Assembly: GCF_000222485.1 (NCBI RefSeq)
Contig: NC_015914.1
Location: forward strand, 1,674,001-1,738,000
Reading direction: 5' to 3'
Length of the DNA stretch: 64,000 bases
DNA from: Cyclobacterium marinum DSM 745
GTDB lineage: Bacteria > Bacteroidota > Bacteroidia > Cytophagales > Cyclobacteriaceae
Within the stretch, counting starts at the first letter, position 1; each line of letters begins with the position of its first letter. Positions 32,885-42,936 of the stretch are shown here, one piece after another. Both the position numbers and the translations under genes were made by a program. The notes beneath the pieces are model-generated. The model did not search any database and was not told where the DNA came from. It saw only the letters and a program-made list of their open reading frames with translations.

Positions 32885-34312
32885 TTAAGCGAATAAATCC
32901 ATTTCAGCTTCTCCATGCCCATCTGGAGTGGTATAAAATGGTCGTTTTTCTATTTCGTAATTCGTTTCAGGATCCATCCCTAAGGCATGGTAAATGGTCT
33001 GGTGTAATGCCGCAATTTTAATCGGCTTTTCTATACTTTTACATGGCCTCTCATCGGCAGTTTTACCATAAACATAGCCTTTTTTGATTCCTCCTCCAAA
33101 CATCAACACCGAACAACCGTCTGTAAAATGCCTGTGCATTCCATAATTTTTCATGTCTTCAATAATATCCGGAACCTCCACTTGGTCTTTTACTTTGGCA
33201 CCTGGTCTTCCTTCGGTCAACATATCTCTGCTAAATTCGCTGGCCAACACCACCAAAGTCCTGTCAAGCCTTCCACTTTCATCCAAATCTTTAATTAACT
33301 GAGCAATAGGCGCATCGATCAATTTTTTCATACCTTTAAGCCTGGTATGTCCGTTTTCATGGGTATCCCAACCTACGAAGGGTTCATACTCTGATGTAAC
33401 ACTTATAAATCTGGCCCCCTGATCCACCAGTCGCTTGGCCATTAAACAGCCCAAGCCAAATTTACCCGTATTGTAAATATCATATTTCTCCTTGGGCTCC
33501 TGACTTAAATCAAAAGCCTTTGCTTCGGGACTATTCAACAACATATAGGCTTGCTCCATGGATCGCTTTAGCGATTCTTTTTGGTAATCACTCCCAAATT
33601 CTCCCATGGCACTTTCTTTTATCAAATTCTCATAAAGCTGATTCCTGGCTTCAAATCGCTTGTTTGACATGCCAACCGGAGGGCGCACACTATCTAAACC
33701 GGAACTAGGATCAGGAATCAAAAAAGGACCATACTCACTTCCTAAAAACCCCGCACTGTGAAACGCCTTCAATTCCTCCCCTTCTCCTACAGTAAACCGC
33801 TGCCCAATGTTAATAAAAGGCGGAATAACCGGATTAACAGGTCCTAACTCTTTGGCCATCCACGAACCCATATGCGGTACAGCTACAGACTGAGGAGGCT
33901 CATAGCAAGTATGCCAATGAAATTGATGCCGGGTATGCAATATATGCCCTAAATCTGCTGCTACATAGGAGCGAATCAAACTGCCTTTATCCATCACCCC
34001 ACCTATTTTTTCAAGGCCTTCAGAAAAATTAACCCCATCTAACACCGTTGGGACTGCTTTAAAGGTACTCAACACCTCCTTGGACTCCATTCCCTTTCTA
34101 AAAGGGGTATATTTTTTTGGGTCAAAAGTCTCAGTATGAGCCATTCCACCTGCCATATAAAGCAAAATCACGGTATCCGCAGTGCTTTCAATCTTCTCCT
34201 TAGGGGAGCATGCGTTTAATAAGGCTGAAATTGGAGCTCCTGCAGCCATGGCTGCAATAGAAGCAGCACTTGTCTTTTTTAAGAAATCTCTTCTTCTCCA
34301 ATTATAATTCAT
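32885..34312 (-). CDS. DUF1501 protein, alkaline-phosphatase/sulfatase-like fold, Tat-exported
   Basis: 475 residues. The leader is NWRRRDFLKKTSAAS with a lipobox-like ALLNAC near 35, so it is Tat-exported and possibly lipidated. The core has DTVILLYMAGGMAHTETFDP near 45-64, GWDTHENGH near 318, a LVVLASEFSRD block near 355, and a His/Gly-rich C-terminal site (DGHGEAEMD). DUF1501 belongs to the alkaline-phosphatase-like superfamily, with unproved chemistry. The usual EFGRTP block is EFSRDM here. It sits between the DUF1549/1553 protein and the propeller protein, spacings 15 and 9 bp, so one operon. Confidence 0.88.
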   Translation of the reverse strand: MNYNWRRRDFLKKTSAASIAAMAAGAPISALLNACSPKEKIESTADTVILLYMAGGMAHTETFDPKKYTPFRKGMESKEVLSTFKAVPTVLDGVNFSEGLEKIGGVMDKGSLIRSYVAADLGHILHTRHQFHWHTCYEPPQSVAVPHMGSWMAKELGPVNPVIPPFINIGQRFTVGEGEELKAFHSAGFLGSEYGPFLIPDPSSGLDSVRPPVGMSNKRFEARNQLYENLIKESAMGEFGSDYQKESLKRSMEQAYMLLNSPEAKAFDLSQEPKEKYDIYNTGKFGLGCLMAKRLVDQGARFISVTSEYEPFVGWDTHENGHTRLKGMKKLIDAPIAQLIKDLDESGRLDRTLVVLASEFSRDMLTEGRPGAKVKDQVEVPDIIEDMKNYGMHRHFTDGCSVLMFGGGIKKGYVYGKTADERPCKSIEKPIKIAALHQTIYHALGMDPETNYEIEKRPFYTTPDGHGEAEMDLFA

Positions 34313-34327
34313 TGCTTAAGCTTTTTA

Positions 34328-36826
34328 TTAGTAAATTAATTGAAATTCAGGAAGTAATAAAACCGCCCAAAACAAATCTTGTATGGCTTCGGGCTCCGGT
34401 TGATCTCCCAAAGCTGCCATGGCAATATTGAATTCCTTTTCCTGAGGCGCTCTTCCCAAAAGTTGCTGGTAGACTTCCTCAACAATAATTTCCCCTGCCT
34501 CATACTTTTCTTTCCATTTAACCGCTCCTTCTTTTAGGGTATTGTTAAGCTTTTCACCATTGGTTAATTCTAATGCTTGTAATAAACTGGCTTGACTGTC
34601 TCTGCTTGTCATTACCACTTCCCGATTTGTGCGTCCCAAAGCTTTCAATAAACCATTATTTGCCACCAATGCAGCACGAACGAAGCCAATGTCGGATTGC
34701 TCGGAAACGGCCAGCTGATTGGGATCATACTTCATTTCCTCCTCCGTAAATAGGGGATGAATTTTTTGACTTACCCCATCAGTAAATTGTTCTGCTGTCA
34801 TCCTTCGAATAACAGCCCCTTCAAAAACAAAATCGTCTTCAGCAAGAAACAATGGGCTCTCTACTCCTACAGCCGGCTGTTGATAAGCTTTGGATATAGC
34901 AATTTTATATATCAGTTGCTTCAAGTCGTAACCATCTTCTTCAAAATCTGTGGCTAGCCAATCCAATAAATCCTGACTCCAAGGTACATTATCCATTTCA
35001 TCAGCAGGTTCCACCAATCCCCTACCCATCATTTGTTTCCATATTCTATTTACTATGGTGCGGTAAAGCCTGCCATTGGCGGGTTGCACCAAGTATTCGG
35101 CCAGCTGTTCCAACTTTTTGGACCTGCTGGCAGTACTGTCAATTTCACCCAGTTCTTCCCATAAAATCTTAGTCCCTGCCTTCTCTCCTGTAGGAATATC
35201 ACATCGGCTTACAACCAAGGATGAATCTGAAAAAATATTGGCAAAGGCATAGGCTTCTTTAAGTTTCCAATCACTGATAAAGCTGTCATGACAGGAAGCA
35301 CATTTCAGGTTAAGGCCTAAAATCACTTGGCCAACATTTTGTGCAGCTTGCATTTCAGTAACCTGACTGGCGTTGACATCCCCTCTCCAGCGTATCCCTT
35401 CAATAAAACCCTTTGACTTTTCATCAGGATTCAATAACTGTTTCACAAATTGGTCATAGGGTTTATTGTCACGCAATGAATTGTACAGCCAATCGGTAAT
35501 GGCATACCGCCCTTTGGTAATATAACCTGTGCCGGTATAGTCATTTCTCAGGGCATCATTCCAGAAAGTTAACCAATGGGTCGCATAATCGTCATCTCTA
35601 TCCAGCAGTTCACTTACCCATATGGCCCTCTTATCAGGCCTGCTGTCATTTATAAAAGCCGAATATTCTTCCGGCGAAGGCTGTAAACCTACTATATCCA
35701 AATATATCCTTCTTAGATAAACCTTGTCATCCACAGGTTCTTTCCAGGCTATTTTTTGTTTTTCGAAATATTCATCTACCCAAATGTCGATGGCTTGGGT
35801 CAATCCTTTTCTTTGGGCCGGTAAGTTAGGTCGTCTTGGAGCAAGTTCGGCTACCCTGAACACACTCACCTCTTCAGCAGCATCCGGCCAAGGAGCTCCT
35901 TTGTTCACCCAAAAAGTAATCAAGGCTATCTCATCATCGGAAAGCACCTTCCCCTTAGAAGGCATTGCCTCTTTGTGATCCTTTGGAAGCTTTATCCTTC
36001 GCACCAATTCACTTTTATCAGCATTCCCCGGAATAATAACAGGACCTGACTCACCTCCGGCAAAAGTAAACGCTTTGGAGTCAAGCCTTAATTCTCCTTT
36101 AATCTTGGCATCACTGTGACATTTATAGCAATTGTGGGCTAAAACAGCCCTTACCTTACCTACCAATTCTATTTGCTTTTGTTCACTTAATGCACCTTCT
36201 TCCTCAAAGGCCACCAAATCAATGTTTAGGTCTTCAGGTGTATAGGAAGATTCATTCCAAGGTAAAGTCTCTGTTAAGTATTCCTCCCCATGTGTCAATG
36301 AGGCACCAAAATGCCCGGCAATTGAAACGCCCAGAGCAGTAATAAATAACACTATTCTAAAAGTTTTTATGGCTTGCTTGGGAGTTCCATTTTTAATTTT
36401 TCCCAATAAAAAAAGTAATAACACCCCTAAAACAGCTGTTATGATTCCTGTCCACTGGTGAATATCCAATAACTCCCCTCCATATTCTTCAATATTTGCC
36501 AGTAGCAATCCCAAAACAACAGCCACAAGTGCACCTATGGCCCCTGTCCATACCAAGGCATTAATACCCGGTCTCAGTTTATGGTTAAATTCCTTAAGCG
36601 TAAACAACTCCAACAAGGCGGCCAATAAAAGAAAGCTTACAGGAAAGTGAACGGCTAAAGGATGCAAACGCCCTAAAAACTTCCACAACCAAAAGGTAGT
36701 TTCAGCCTCAGCTAACTGAAATACCATGACTGCTTCAAGTGCACTCACCTCTGTGGTAATACCTAATGCCATGAAAAAAAACACAGCCGTGAGGATTAAC
36801 AGGTTACCTTTACTTATCCTTTTCAT
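34328..36826 (-). CDS. DUF2231-PSCyt1-DUF1549-DUF1553 membrane protein
   Basis: I start at the ATG 36824-36826 (832 residues), which has an A-rich upstream run; an ATG at 36925 would add 33 residues. Domains in order: a first helix, a DUF2231-type four-helix membrane part (FLGRLHPLAVHFPVSFLLL), a PSCyt1 heme site CYKCHS, PSCyt2/DUF1549 with a second CASCHDS, and DUF1553 with GRTNREVVMTSR near the end. The protein resembles planctomycete cytochrome-like proteins. It could pass electrons or bind substrate in the periplasm. It is first in the minus-strand operon and divergent from the 37180 gene. Confidence 0.85.
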   Translation of the reverse strand: MKRISKGNLLILTAVFFFMALGITTEVSALEAVMVFQLAEAETTFWLWKFLGRLHPLAVHFPVSFLLLAALLELFTLKEFNHKLRPGINALVWTGAIGALVAVVLGLLLANIEEYGGELLDIHQWTGIITAVLGVLLLFLLGKIKNGTPKQAIKTFRIVLFITALGVSIAGHFGASLTHGEEYLTETLPWNESSYTPEDLNIDLVAFEEEGALSEQKQIELVGKVRAVLAHNCYKCHSDAKIKGELRLDSKAFTFAGGESGPVIIPGNADKSELVRRIKLPKDHKEAMPSKGKVLSDDEIALITFWVNKGAPWPDAAEEVSVFRVAELAPRRPNLPAQRKGLTQAIDIWVDEYFEKQKIAWKEPVDDKVYLRRIYLDIVGLQPSPEEYSAFINDSRPDKRAIWVSELLDRDDDYATHWLTFWNDALRNDYTGTGYITKGRYAITDWLYNSLRDNKPYDQFVKQLLNPDEKSKGFIEGIRWRGDVNASQVTEMQAAQNVGQVILGLNLKCASCHDSFISDWKLKEAYAFANIFSDSSLVVSRCDIPTGEKAGTKILWEELGEIDSTASRSKKLEQLAEYLVQPANGRLYRTIVNRIWKQMMGRGLVEPADEMDNVPWSQDLLDWLATDFEEDGYDLKQLIYKIAISKAYQQPAVGVESPLFLAEDDFVFEGAVIRRMTAEQFTDGVSQKIHPLFTEEEMKYDPNQLAVSEQSDIGFVRAALVANNGLLKALGRTNREVVMTSRDSQASLLQALELTNGEKLNNTLKEGAVKWKEKYEAGEIIVEEVYQQLLGRAPQEKEFNIAMAALGDQPEPEAIQDLFWAVLLLPEFQLIY

Positions 36827-37179
36827 TCGATTACTTTTTTCCGGGTCTAAAGCTTTATGTGTGTAAGTTTTGAAATTGACTAAACCAAATAGCAACACCA
36901 ACAAAGAATACCTACCCCTCATCACAAGGTTCAGTTCCCAATCTTACTGCAAAACCTCGTTTACCCTCAATTAATTACTATTGCTGTTTAACACAATACT
37001 ATTAAAATTTTGTGATACAACCACCCTGTACTATCCTGTTTGGTTTATAAAAGTTACTTCTTGATTTACAAATTTGCAAGATTTATTATACAAGAGGAGG
37101 TGGAATGTACAGGATTGAGCTTTGAAAGTAAAGTATTTATTACTTACATTTAATGCTACTATTAGCATAACTACCCAAA
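36827..37179. other. Divergent control region of the two DUF1549/DUF1553 operons
   Basis: About 350 bp. It holds the promoter of the plus-strand operon (37121-37152) and, if the 36925 start is right, 99 bp of coding DNA. No repeat or hairpin with a T-tract was seen. Confidence 0.5.
37121..37152 (+). promoter_or_regulatory. Candidate promoter of the plus-strand DUF1549/DUF1501 operon
   Basis: TTTG at 37121-37124, a 20-bp spacer, then TACATTTA at 37145-37152, one base off TAnnTTTG. It lies 28 bp before the ATG. Confidence 0.6.
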
Positions 37180-39924
37180 ATGAAAAGCCGATTCCTCCTC
37201 TTCATACTGCCTGTATTACTCCTCCTAACTTTTTGGTTATGGCCGCGGCAAGAAAAGATAAGCTATAATCGCCAAATCCGCCCCATTATCAATAACAAAT
37301 GCATTTCATGTCATGGTGGTGTCAAACAATCCGGAGGGTTTTCCTTGCTATTTGAAGAGGAAGCAAAAATGGACACTGAATCAGGGAAACCGGCAATAAT
37401 CCCCGGAGATGCTGAGGCCTCAGAAATGGTCACACGCCTTACACACCACGATCCCGAACTAAGAATGCCTTTGGGCAAAGATCCTTTGTCCAATGAAGAA
37501 ATAAACCTGATCAAAGAATGGATCAATCAAGGTGCAAACTGGGAAAAGCACTGGGCCTATATTCCCCCAGCAAAGGATATAGAAGTACCTACTGTGGATA
37601 TGGAAATACCGGCCCAAAATGAAATTGACCATTTTATTTTTAGGCAATTGGCCAAGATGGAGCTAAGTCCTAATGAAGAGGCCCCAAAGGAACTGCTACT
37701 CCGAAGGCTGACATTGGACATTACCGGCTTGCCACCCGACATCCAGGCCTATGATGATTTTATTGCCGATACTTCTCCTAATGCTTATGAAAACAAAGTT
37801 GATCAACTTTTGGCTTCTCCTCATTTTGGAGAGAAATGGGCGGCCTTTTGGATGGATCTGGCTCGTTATTCTGATTCTAAAGGCTATGAAAAAGATTTGC
37901 ATAGAGAAATTTGGAAGTACAGAGATTGGCTGATTGAAGCATTTAATCAAGACATGCCTTTCGACCAATTTACCATTGCGCAACTGGCCGGAGATTTATT
38001 GCCTGATCCTACCGAATCTGATTTATTGGCCACAGCTTTTCACAGAAACACCATGGCAAACGATGAAGGAGGAACGAATGATGAGGAGTTTAGGGTGGCA
38101 GCAGTGATGGAAAGGGTAGGTACTACCTTTGAGGTATGGCAAGGTATAACCATGGCATGCGTTCAATGTCATAGCCATCCTTATGATCCTATCAGACACG
38201 AAGAGTTTTATAAAAGTCAGGCGTTTTTTAACAATACCCAAGACAAAGACCTTTACAATGAACAACCCAAAGTATTTACTTATGAAAAAGAGGATGAACA
38301 AAAGGTCAAAGAACTGCTTTCTTGGGTAAACGAAAACTTGAGGCCTTCAGAAAAGCTCCCAAAAATAACAGATCGCTTTTTACATAAGCAAAAGCAAGAA
38401 CTTTTATATTCTTTAGGCTTCAGAAAGGTTGAAGCCGAAGAGTTTCAAGACAAGAGCCGATTCATCGAATTGGTAGCGCATGATCAGGAATCAATTTGGC
38501 AGGTACAAGACAGCTCATGGATCATGTTTGAAAATGTAGACCTGACAGATATTAGTGCCATTTCTTTGGGTTATGCCTCTCTCTATGGTGCTAAGGTGGA
38601 AATAAGACTAGACTCAGTACTTGGGGAAAAAATCGGAGAAGGAACTTTTAGGATTACAGACAAAAATTTTCCCGGCAACCGCCCCACAGACTGGGAAACA
38701 CTAAAAGTATCGATTAAACCGGTTTCAGGCACACGAGATATCTTTTATTATTTTAAAAAAGACCAAACTTTTGCACAGGACCTTATCCGAGTAGACTGGG
38801 TTTTCTATCATGAAAAGGCTCCTTTGAAGGATAAGTATCCGCCAAGTTTACAGGCAAAGTTGGAAGAATTATCCAATACAAAAGCAATAGAAACTCCAAT
38901 TTTAAAGGATTTACCAAAATCGCGTTCAAGAAAAACTCATGTATTTGAAAGGGGCGACTGGCGCTCAAAGGGGGAAGAGGTTAGAGCAAACACCCCTGAA
39001 ATCATGGGAACAATCAACAAGGACAATCCCACTAGGCTGGATTTCGCCAAATGGTTGGTGAATGGTGAAAACTCCCTAACCTCTCGCGTTATTGTCAATC
39101 GCATTTGGGAACAAATATTTGGTTTTGGTATCGTCGAAAGCATGGAGGATTTTGGTAGCCAAGGCATTCCTGCAAGTCATCCCGAACTATTGGATTGGTT
39201 GGCGGTAAACTTTCAGGATGACATGAATTGGTCAATGAAAAAATTGATCAAGAAAATTGTGATGTCTCAGAGTTACAGACAAAATTCGGCTACAGACGAG
39301 CACAAAATAAAAAAGGACCCATATAACAAGTTCTTATCCAGAGGCTCAAGGACAAGATTACCTGCAGAAACCATAAGAGACCAAGCCCTGGCCATCAGTG
39401 GGTTATTGAATGAAAAACAACTGGGGCCAAGTGTAATGCCTTACCAGCCTGAGAACATCATCAGCTTTGGAGGAAAGTTTTGGTTTCCAAGTGAGGGAGA
39501 TGAAAAATACCGAAGAGCAGTGTACACTTACTGGAAGAGAACCCACCCTTATCCTTCCTTTGTCACTTTTGATAGTCCATCCAGGGAAGTATGTACTTCC
39601 AGAAGGATAAGAACGAACACCCCCCTCCAATCACTCGTTTTATTAAATGACCCTGTATACATAGAAGCGGCAGATGCCTGGGCAAAGCGGATATTGAAAG
39701 AGAGCGGTAACAATATAAAAAATGGCATTGAAAAAAATCTAAGGCTAGTTACTGCCAAAGTGCCTGAGCCGGAAAAAGTAGAAGTTCTTCATCAGCTTTA
39801 TTTGGAGTCCCTTTCTTACTATCAAAAGGAAGGCAAAGAACTGGATAAAAATGCAGAACTAGCAGCCATGCGTATGGTTAGCAATGCCATGTTAAATTTA
39901 GATGAATTTGTAACAAGAAGATAA
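37180..39924 (+). CDS. PSCyt1-DUF1549-DUF1553 cytochrome-like protein
   Basis: 914 residues with an N-terminal membrane helix or signal (about 5-20). The first heme site CISCHGG (Cys41, Cys44, His45) is in a PSCyt1 domain, and a second, CVQCHSHPYDPI near 327, is the DUF1549 hallmark. C-terminal DUF1553 has CTSRRIRTNTPLQSLVLLND near 809. It is a paralogue of the 34328-36826 protein but lacks the DUF2231 membrane part. Together with the DUF1501 gene that follows after 1 bp it forms the pair often seen in Planctomycetota and marine Bacteroidota. Its substrate is not known. Confidence 0.9.
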   Translation: MKSRFLLFILPVLLLLTFWLWPRQEKISYNRQIRPIINNKCISCHGGVKQSGGFSLLFEEEAKMDTESGKPAIIPGDAEASEMVTRLTHHDPELRMPLGKDPLSNEEINLIKEWINQGANWEKHWAYIPPAKDIEVPTVDMEIPAQNEIDHFIFRQLAKMELSPNEEAPKELLLRRLTLDITGLPPDIQAYDDFIADTSPNAYENKVDQLLASPHFGEKWAAFWMDLARYSDSKGYEKDLHREIWKYRDWLIEAFNQDMPFDQFTIAQLAGDLLPDPTESDLLATAFHRNTMANDEGGTNDEEFRVAAVMERVGTTFEVWQGITMACVQCHSHPYDPIRHEEFYKSQAFFNNTQDKDLYNEQPKVFTYEKEDEQKVKELLSWVNENLRPSEKLPKITDRFLHKQKQELLYSLGFRKVEAEEFQDKSRFIELVAHDQESIWQVQDSSWIMFENVDLTDISAISLGYASLYGAKVEIRLDSVLGEKIGEGTFRITDKNFPGNRPTDWETLKVSIKPVSGTRDIFYYFKKDQTFAQDLIRVDWVFYHEKAPLKDKYPPSLQAKLEELSNTKAIETPILKDLPKSRSRKTHVFERGDWRSKGEEVRANTPEIMGTINKDNPTRLDFAKWLVNGENSLTSRVIVNRIWEQIFGFGIVESMEDFGSQGIPASHPELLDWLAVNFQDDMNWSMKKLIKKIVMSQSYRQNSATDEHKIKKDPYNKFLSRGSRTRLPAETIRDQALAISGLLNEKQLGPSVMPYQPENIISFGGKFWFPSEGDEKYRRAVYTYWKRTHPYPSFVTFDSPSREVCTSRRIRTNTPLQSLVLLNDPVYIEAADAWAKRILKESGNNIKNGIEKNLRLVTAKVPEPEKVEVLHQLYLESLSYYQKEGKELDKNAELAAMRMVSNAMLNLDEFVTRR

Positions 39925-39925
39925 A

Positions 39926-41389
39926 ATGAATATTTGGGAAGAAGCATTTATCCGTAAAGCTCAGTACAACAGCAGAAGGCATTTCTTAAAGAAATGTACG
40001 TCGGGCCTAGGTGCACTGGCCATGGGTTCACTGATGGGCTGTGGAAATAGTACGGGGGCTAAGCACACAGCCGCCTCATTAATAGACAAGAAAGCCTCTC
40101 ATTTTGCTCCCAAGGCAAAAAGTGTGATATTCCTTCACATGGCAGGGGGACCTTCACATCTGGAGCTTTTTGATTTCAAGCCCACACTTCAAGAATTAAA
40201 TGGTCAGGATACTCCCCAGTCCCTGATGGAGGGTAAAGAATTTGCTTTCTTAAAAGGCACCCCAAAACTTCTCGGACCTCAGGCAAATTTTGGTCAGCAT
40301 GGACAATCCGGTGCTTATGTATCAGATTATATGCCTGAATTTTCGAAAATGGTTGATGAAGTTAGCTTCTTAAAGGCCATGCATACGAATGAATTTAACC
40401 ATGCTCCCGCACAATTATTCATGCACACCGGAAGTCCACGACTGGGCAAACCGAGTATAGGAGCATGGTCTGTTTATGGACTTGGATCAGAGAATGAAGA
40501 CCTACCTGGCTATGTAGTACTCACTTCTGGCGGGGGAGCCATAAGTGCTGGCAAAAGTGCTTGGGGAAGTGGTTTTTTACCCACCATTTATCAAGGAGTC
40601 CAATGTCGTTCGGAAGGAGATCCTGTTTTGTTTTTGTCTAACCCAAAATCTATCGACAGTCACCTGAGAAAAAAATCCATTGATGCCATCAACCAAATCA
40701 ATGAAATGGAATTTAAGGAATCAAATGATCCTGAAATTCTAACACGAATTTCCCAATACGAGCTGGCATTTCGCATGCAGACTTCCGTCCCGGAAACCAT
40801 GAACATCAACGATGAGCCGGATTACATCCATCAAATGTATGGCACCAATCCGGGAAAAGCTTCTTTTGCCAACAATTGCTTACTGGCAAGAAGGTTGGTT
40901 GAAAAAGGGGTACGCTTTGTTCAACTCTTTGACAACCGCTGGGACACCCACGGGGTTGGAGCCGGGAATGGAGTGGGTGAAGGAATGCGCAGATCATGCA
41001 AAACCATAGACCAACCCATTGCTGCCTTGCTAAGGGATCTCAAGCAAAGAGGCCTATTGGATGACACCCTCGTGGTATGGGGAGGGGAATTTGGGAGAAC
41101 CCCAATGATGGAATCCAGAACTGGAGAAGGTTTTGATGGTAGAGACCATCACTTAGAGGCATTCACCATGTGGATGGCTGGAGCAGGCGTAAAAAAAGGC
41201 CATATTCATGGAGCTACCGATGAAATAGGCTACTATGGTATAGAAGGCCGAACCCACGTTCATGATTTACAAGCTACTATCTTGGAAAGATTGGGCTTTG
41301 ATCATGAAAAACTTACCTATGAGTTTCAAGGAAGGGATTTCAGATTGACCGATGTCCATGGAAAAGTAATCAATGAAGTGCTGACTTAA
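39926..41389 (+). CDS. DUF1501 protein, second copy
   Basis: 487 residues. A Tat-like leader NSRRHFLKKCTSGLGALAMG ends at a lipobox-like LMGC. The phosphatase-like core shows SVIFLHMAGGPSHLELFD near 68, NRWDTHG near 335, the canonical VVWGGEFGRTPMME near 383 and GRDHHLEAF near 405. So this copy has a fuller motif set than the minus-strand one. Its ATG lies 1 bp after the stop of the DUF1549 gene, so translation is coupled and the two products probably work as a pair in the periplasm. Confidence 0.9.
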   Translation: MNIWEEAFIRKAQYNSRRHFLKKCTSGLGALAMGSLMGCGNSTGAKHTAASLIDKKASHFAPKAKSVIFLHMAGGPSHLELFDFKPTLQELNGQDTPQSLMEGKEFAFLKGTPKLLGPQANFGQHGQSGAYVSDYMPEFSKMVDEVSFLKAMHTNEFNHAPAQLFMHTGSPRLGKPSIGAWSVYGLGSENEDLPGYVVLTSGGGAISAGKSAWGSGFLPTIYQGVQCRSEGDPVLFLSNPKSIDSHLRKKSIDAINQINEMEFKESNDPEILTRISQYELAFRMQTSVPETMNINDEPDYIHQMYGTNPGKASFANNCLLARRLVEKGVRFVQLFDNRWDTHGVGAGNGVGEGMRRSCKTIDQPIAALLRDLKQRGLLDDTLVVWGGEFGRTPMMESRTGEGFDGRDHHLEAFTMWMAGAGVKKGHIHGATDEIGYYGIEGRTHVHDLQATILERLGFDHEKLTYEFQGRDFRLTDVHGKVINEVLT

Positions 41390-41475
41390 TCAGAAAGTTT
41401 TCAAACTTACCTTGGTTCTAAAACAGTTAATTCTAAACAGTTTTTTTACGTTTAATTCAAGGTCAGAAGTTGGAC

Positions 41476-42510
41476 TTAATCAAGGCTATACCCAAGCTTT
41501 AGCAAGCTGTCCTTAACCCGAGGATAAAGTCGCATGGCATTTTTATAGTAGATCTTCTCCAGTACTTCTTTGGGCAACTCCAAACCCATCGTTTCCGGTC
41601 CACCAAAAAAGCCCCCATTTACCTTATCTCCGGTTTCTAAAATCTGAAAAGCCCGTGAATACTGCTCCGCCCTTTCGCTTATTTCTTCGTTTTTAACATT
41701 GCCTATATCTGTTCCAAAAACAATTCTATCCGCCCATTCAATCATAAAAGATCGTAGATTTTCTCGATCTACCAAATGAAAGTATTGAAAAGTTGCAGCC
41801 AAATCGATGTTTAGGTTGGGAAAGGTGGCCAGCATATTGCGCAAATAGTCTATTTGAGCATCCTGACAAATCAGCCAATTGGCATGAGCCATAACCACGC
41901 GCAGATCCGGATGTTTCTCAAGCACATTTCTCCAGGCATTTATCTGTGTCCAATATTCTATGGGGTCTTCCAGCCAAGCTGTCCTATTACCAAAAGGCCC
42001 ATTGGGGTCAGCAACATGGATAGAGGCACCCATAAACCCTATCCGCTCCATTTCTGCAAAGGTCGCTTCATGGGCAGGATCATCAATATATGGATAGCCA
42101 TCTTCTTTCTTCGCCAGTGTCCTATACCAAGGTCCGGACCAAATCTTATAACCAACAAACCCTTGTTCCTGGAATTTCTTCAGGGATTCAGGAGCATAAC
42201 TTAATCCATCATGTGCCTTAAAATCCGCAATACCACACAACATCCTTCCCTTCCCGGCCTGCTCTATTTCTTCAATATTTAATAGGGGATTATTTCGATT
42301 TCCCAAGTTAATCCATAATGCCATTTCTATGTTTTTCTTCTCTCTTAAGAAGTCACCTAGGCTAAGGTAATTTGAAATACCGGAAATATCTCCGGCAACA
42401 TGGGTATGTACATCAACCCTCGGAATATCAGGATAATTGGACTTAAACTGAGCGTATAACTGTGTAATGGAAACCATCGCACAAAAAACCAATAAAATTG
42501 ATTGTTTCAT
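41476..42510 (-). CDS. Secreted amidohydrolase-family (TIM-barrel) protein
   Basis: 344 residues from the ATG at 42508-42510; a frame extended to 42573 adds 21 residues ahead of a clean signal peptide (MKQSILLVFCAMVSITQLYA), so the shorter start is better. The metal site is VDVHTHVAG near 30, then GYKIWSGPW (Lys) near 138, IHVADPNGP, VVMAHANWL near 228 and FGTDIG near 275. This is the amidohydrolase_2 type, exported to the periplasm. Substrate unknown. It converges on the DUF1501 operon, 86 bp away. Confidence 0.85.
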   Translation of the reverse strand: MKQSILLVFCAMVSITQLYAQFKSNYPDIPRVDVHTHVAGDISGISNYLSLGDFLREKKNIEMALWINLGNRNNPLLNIEEIEQAGKGRMLCGIADFKAHDGLSYAPESLKKFQEQGFVGYKIWSGPWYRTLAKKEDGYPYIDDPAHEATFAEMERIGFMGASIHVADPNGPFGNRTAWLEDPIEYWTQINAWRNVLEKHPDLRVVMAHANWLICQDAQIDYLRNMLATFPNLNIDLAATFQYFHLVDRENLRSFMIEWADRIVFGTDIGNVKNEEISERAEQYSRAFQILETGDKVNGGFFGGPETMGLELPKEVLEKIYYKNAMRLYPRVKDSLLKLGYSLD

Positions 42511-42936
42511 AAGTGAAGGAATAAGGTAGACAAGAAAATAAAATAAAACAATGGATAGTAAACGTTTTACCAAGTTACAAAAGAAAATTATTTTACAACT
42601 GGCAAATCCTGTGCATCCTTGAAAATGCCGATCTAGATTGGTTGAAAAAGTTAATCCCCTACTGGAACAAGCTGAAAATTAATGGTCTTATCAACAATTA
42701 GTTTGGTTTTTTTCAAGATATTTTTCACTTTTACTTTTGACTTTGAGGACGTAGAAGACCTAGTGAATATTTCGGTTTGCACAAACGGATTAAAGTTAAT
42801 TGAAATGCCTATTTATTAATCTCCCCTATAAAAAAACTTGTTCATTTAGCAACCGGATTTCCGCAAAAAGCGAAAGAAATTCAAGGCATAGCCCTATCAA
42901 ATTCGAAAAGAAAACCCAAACAACAGTATTTCCTAT
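42511..42936. other. Noncoding region between divergent genes
   Basis: 426 bp between the amidohydrolase and the HD protein. Its left 63 bp could be read as an extension of the amidohydrolase frame. Otherwise I see no gene, terminator or repeat; promoters for both neighbours must lie here. Confidence 0.45.
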
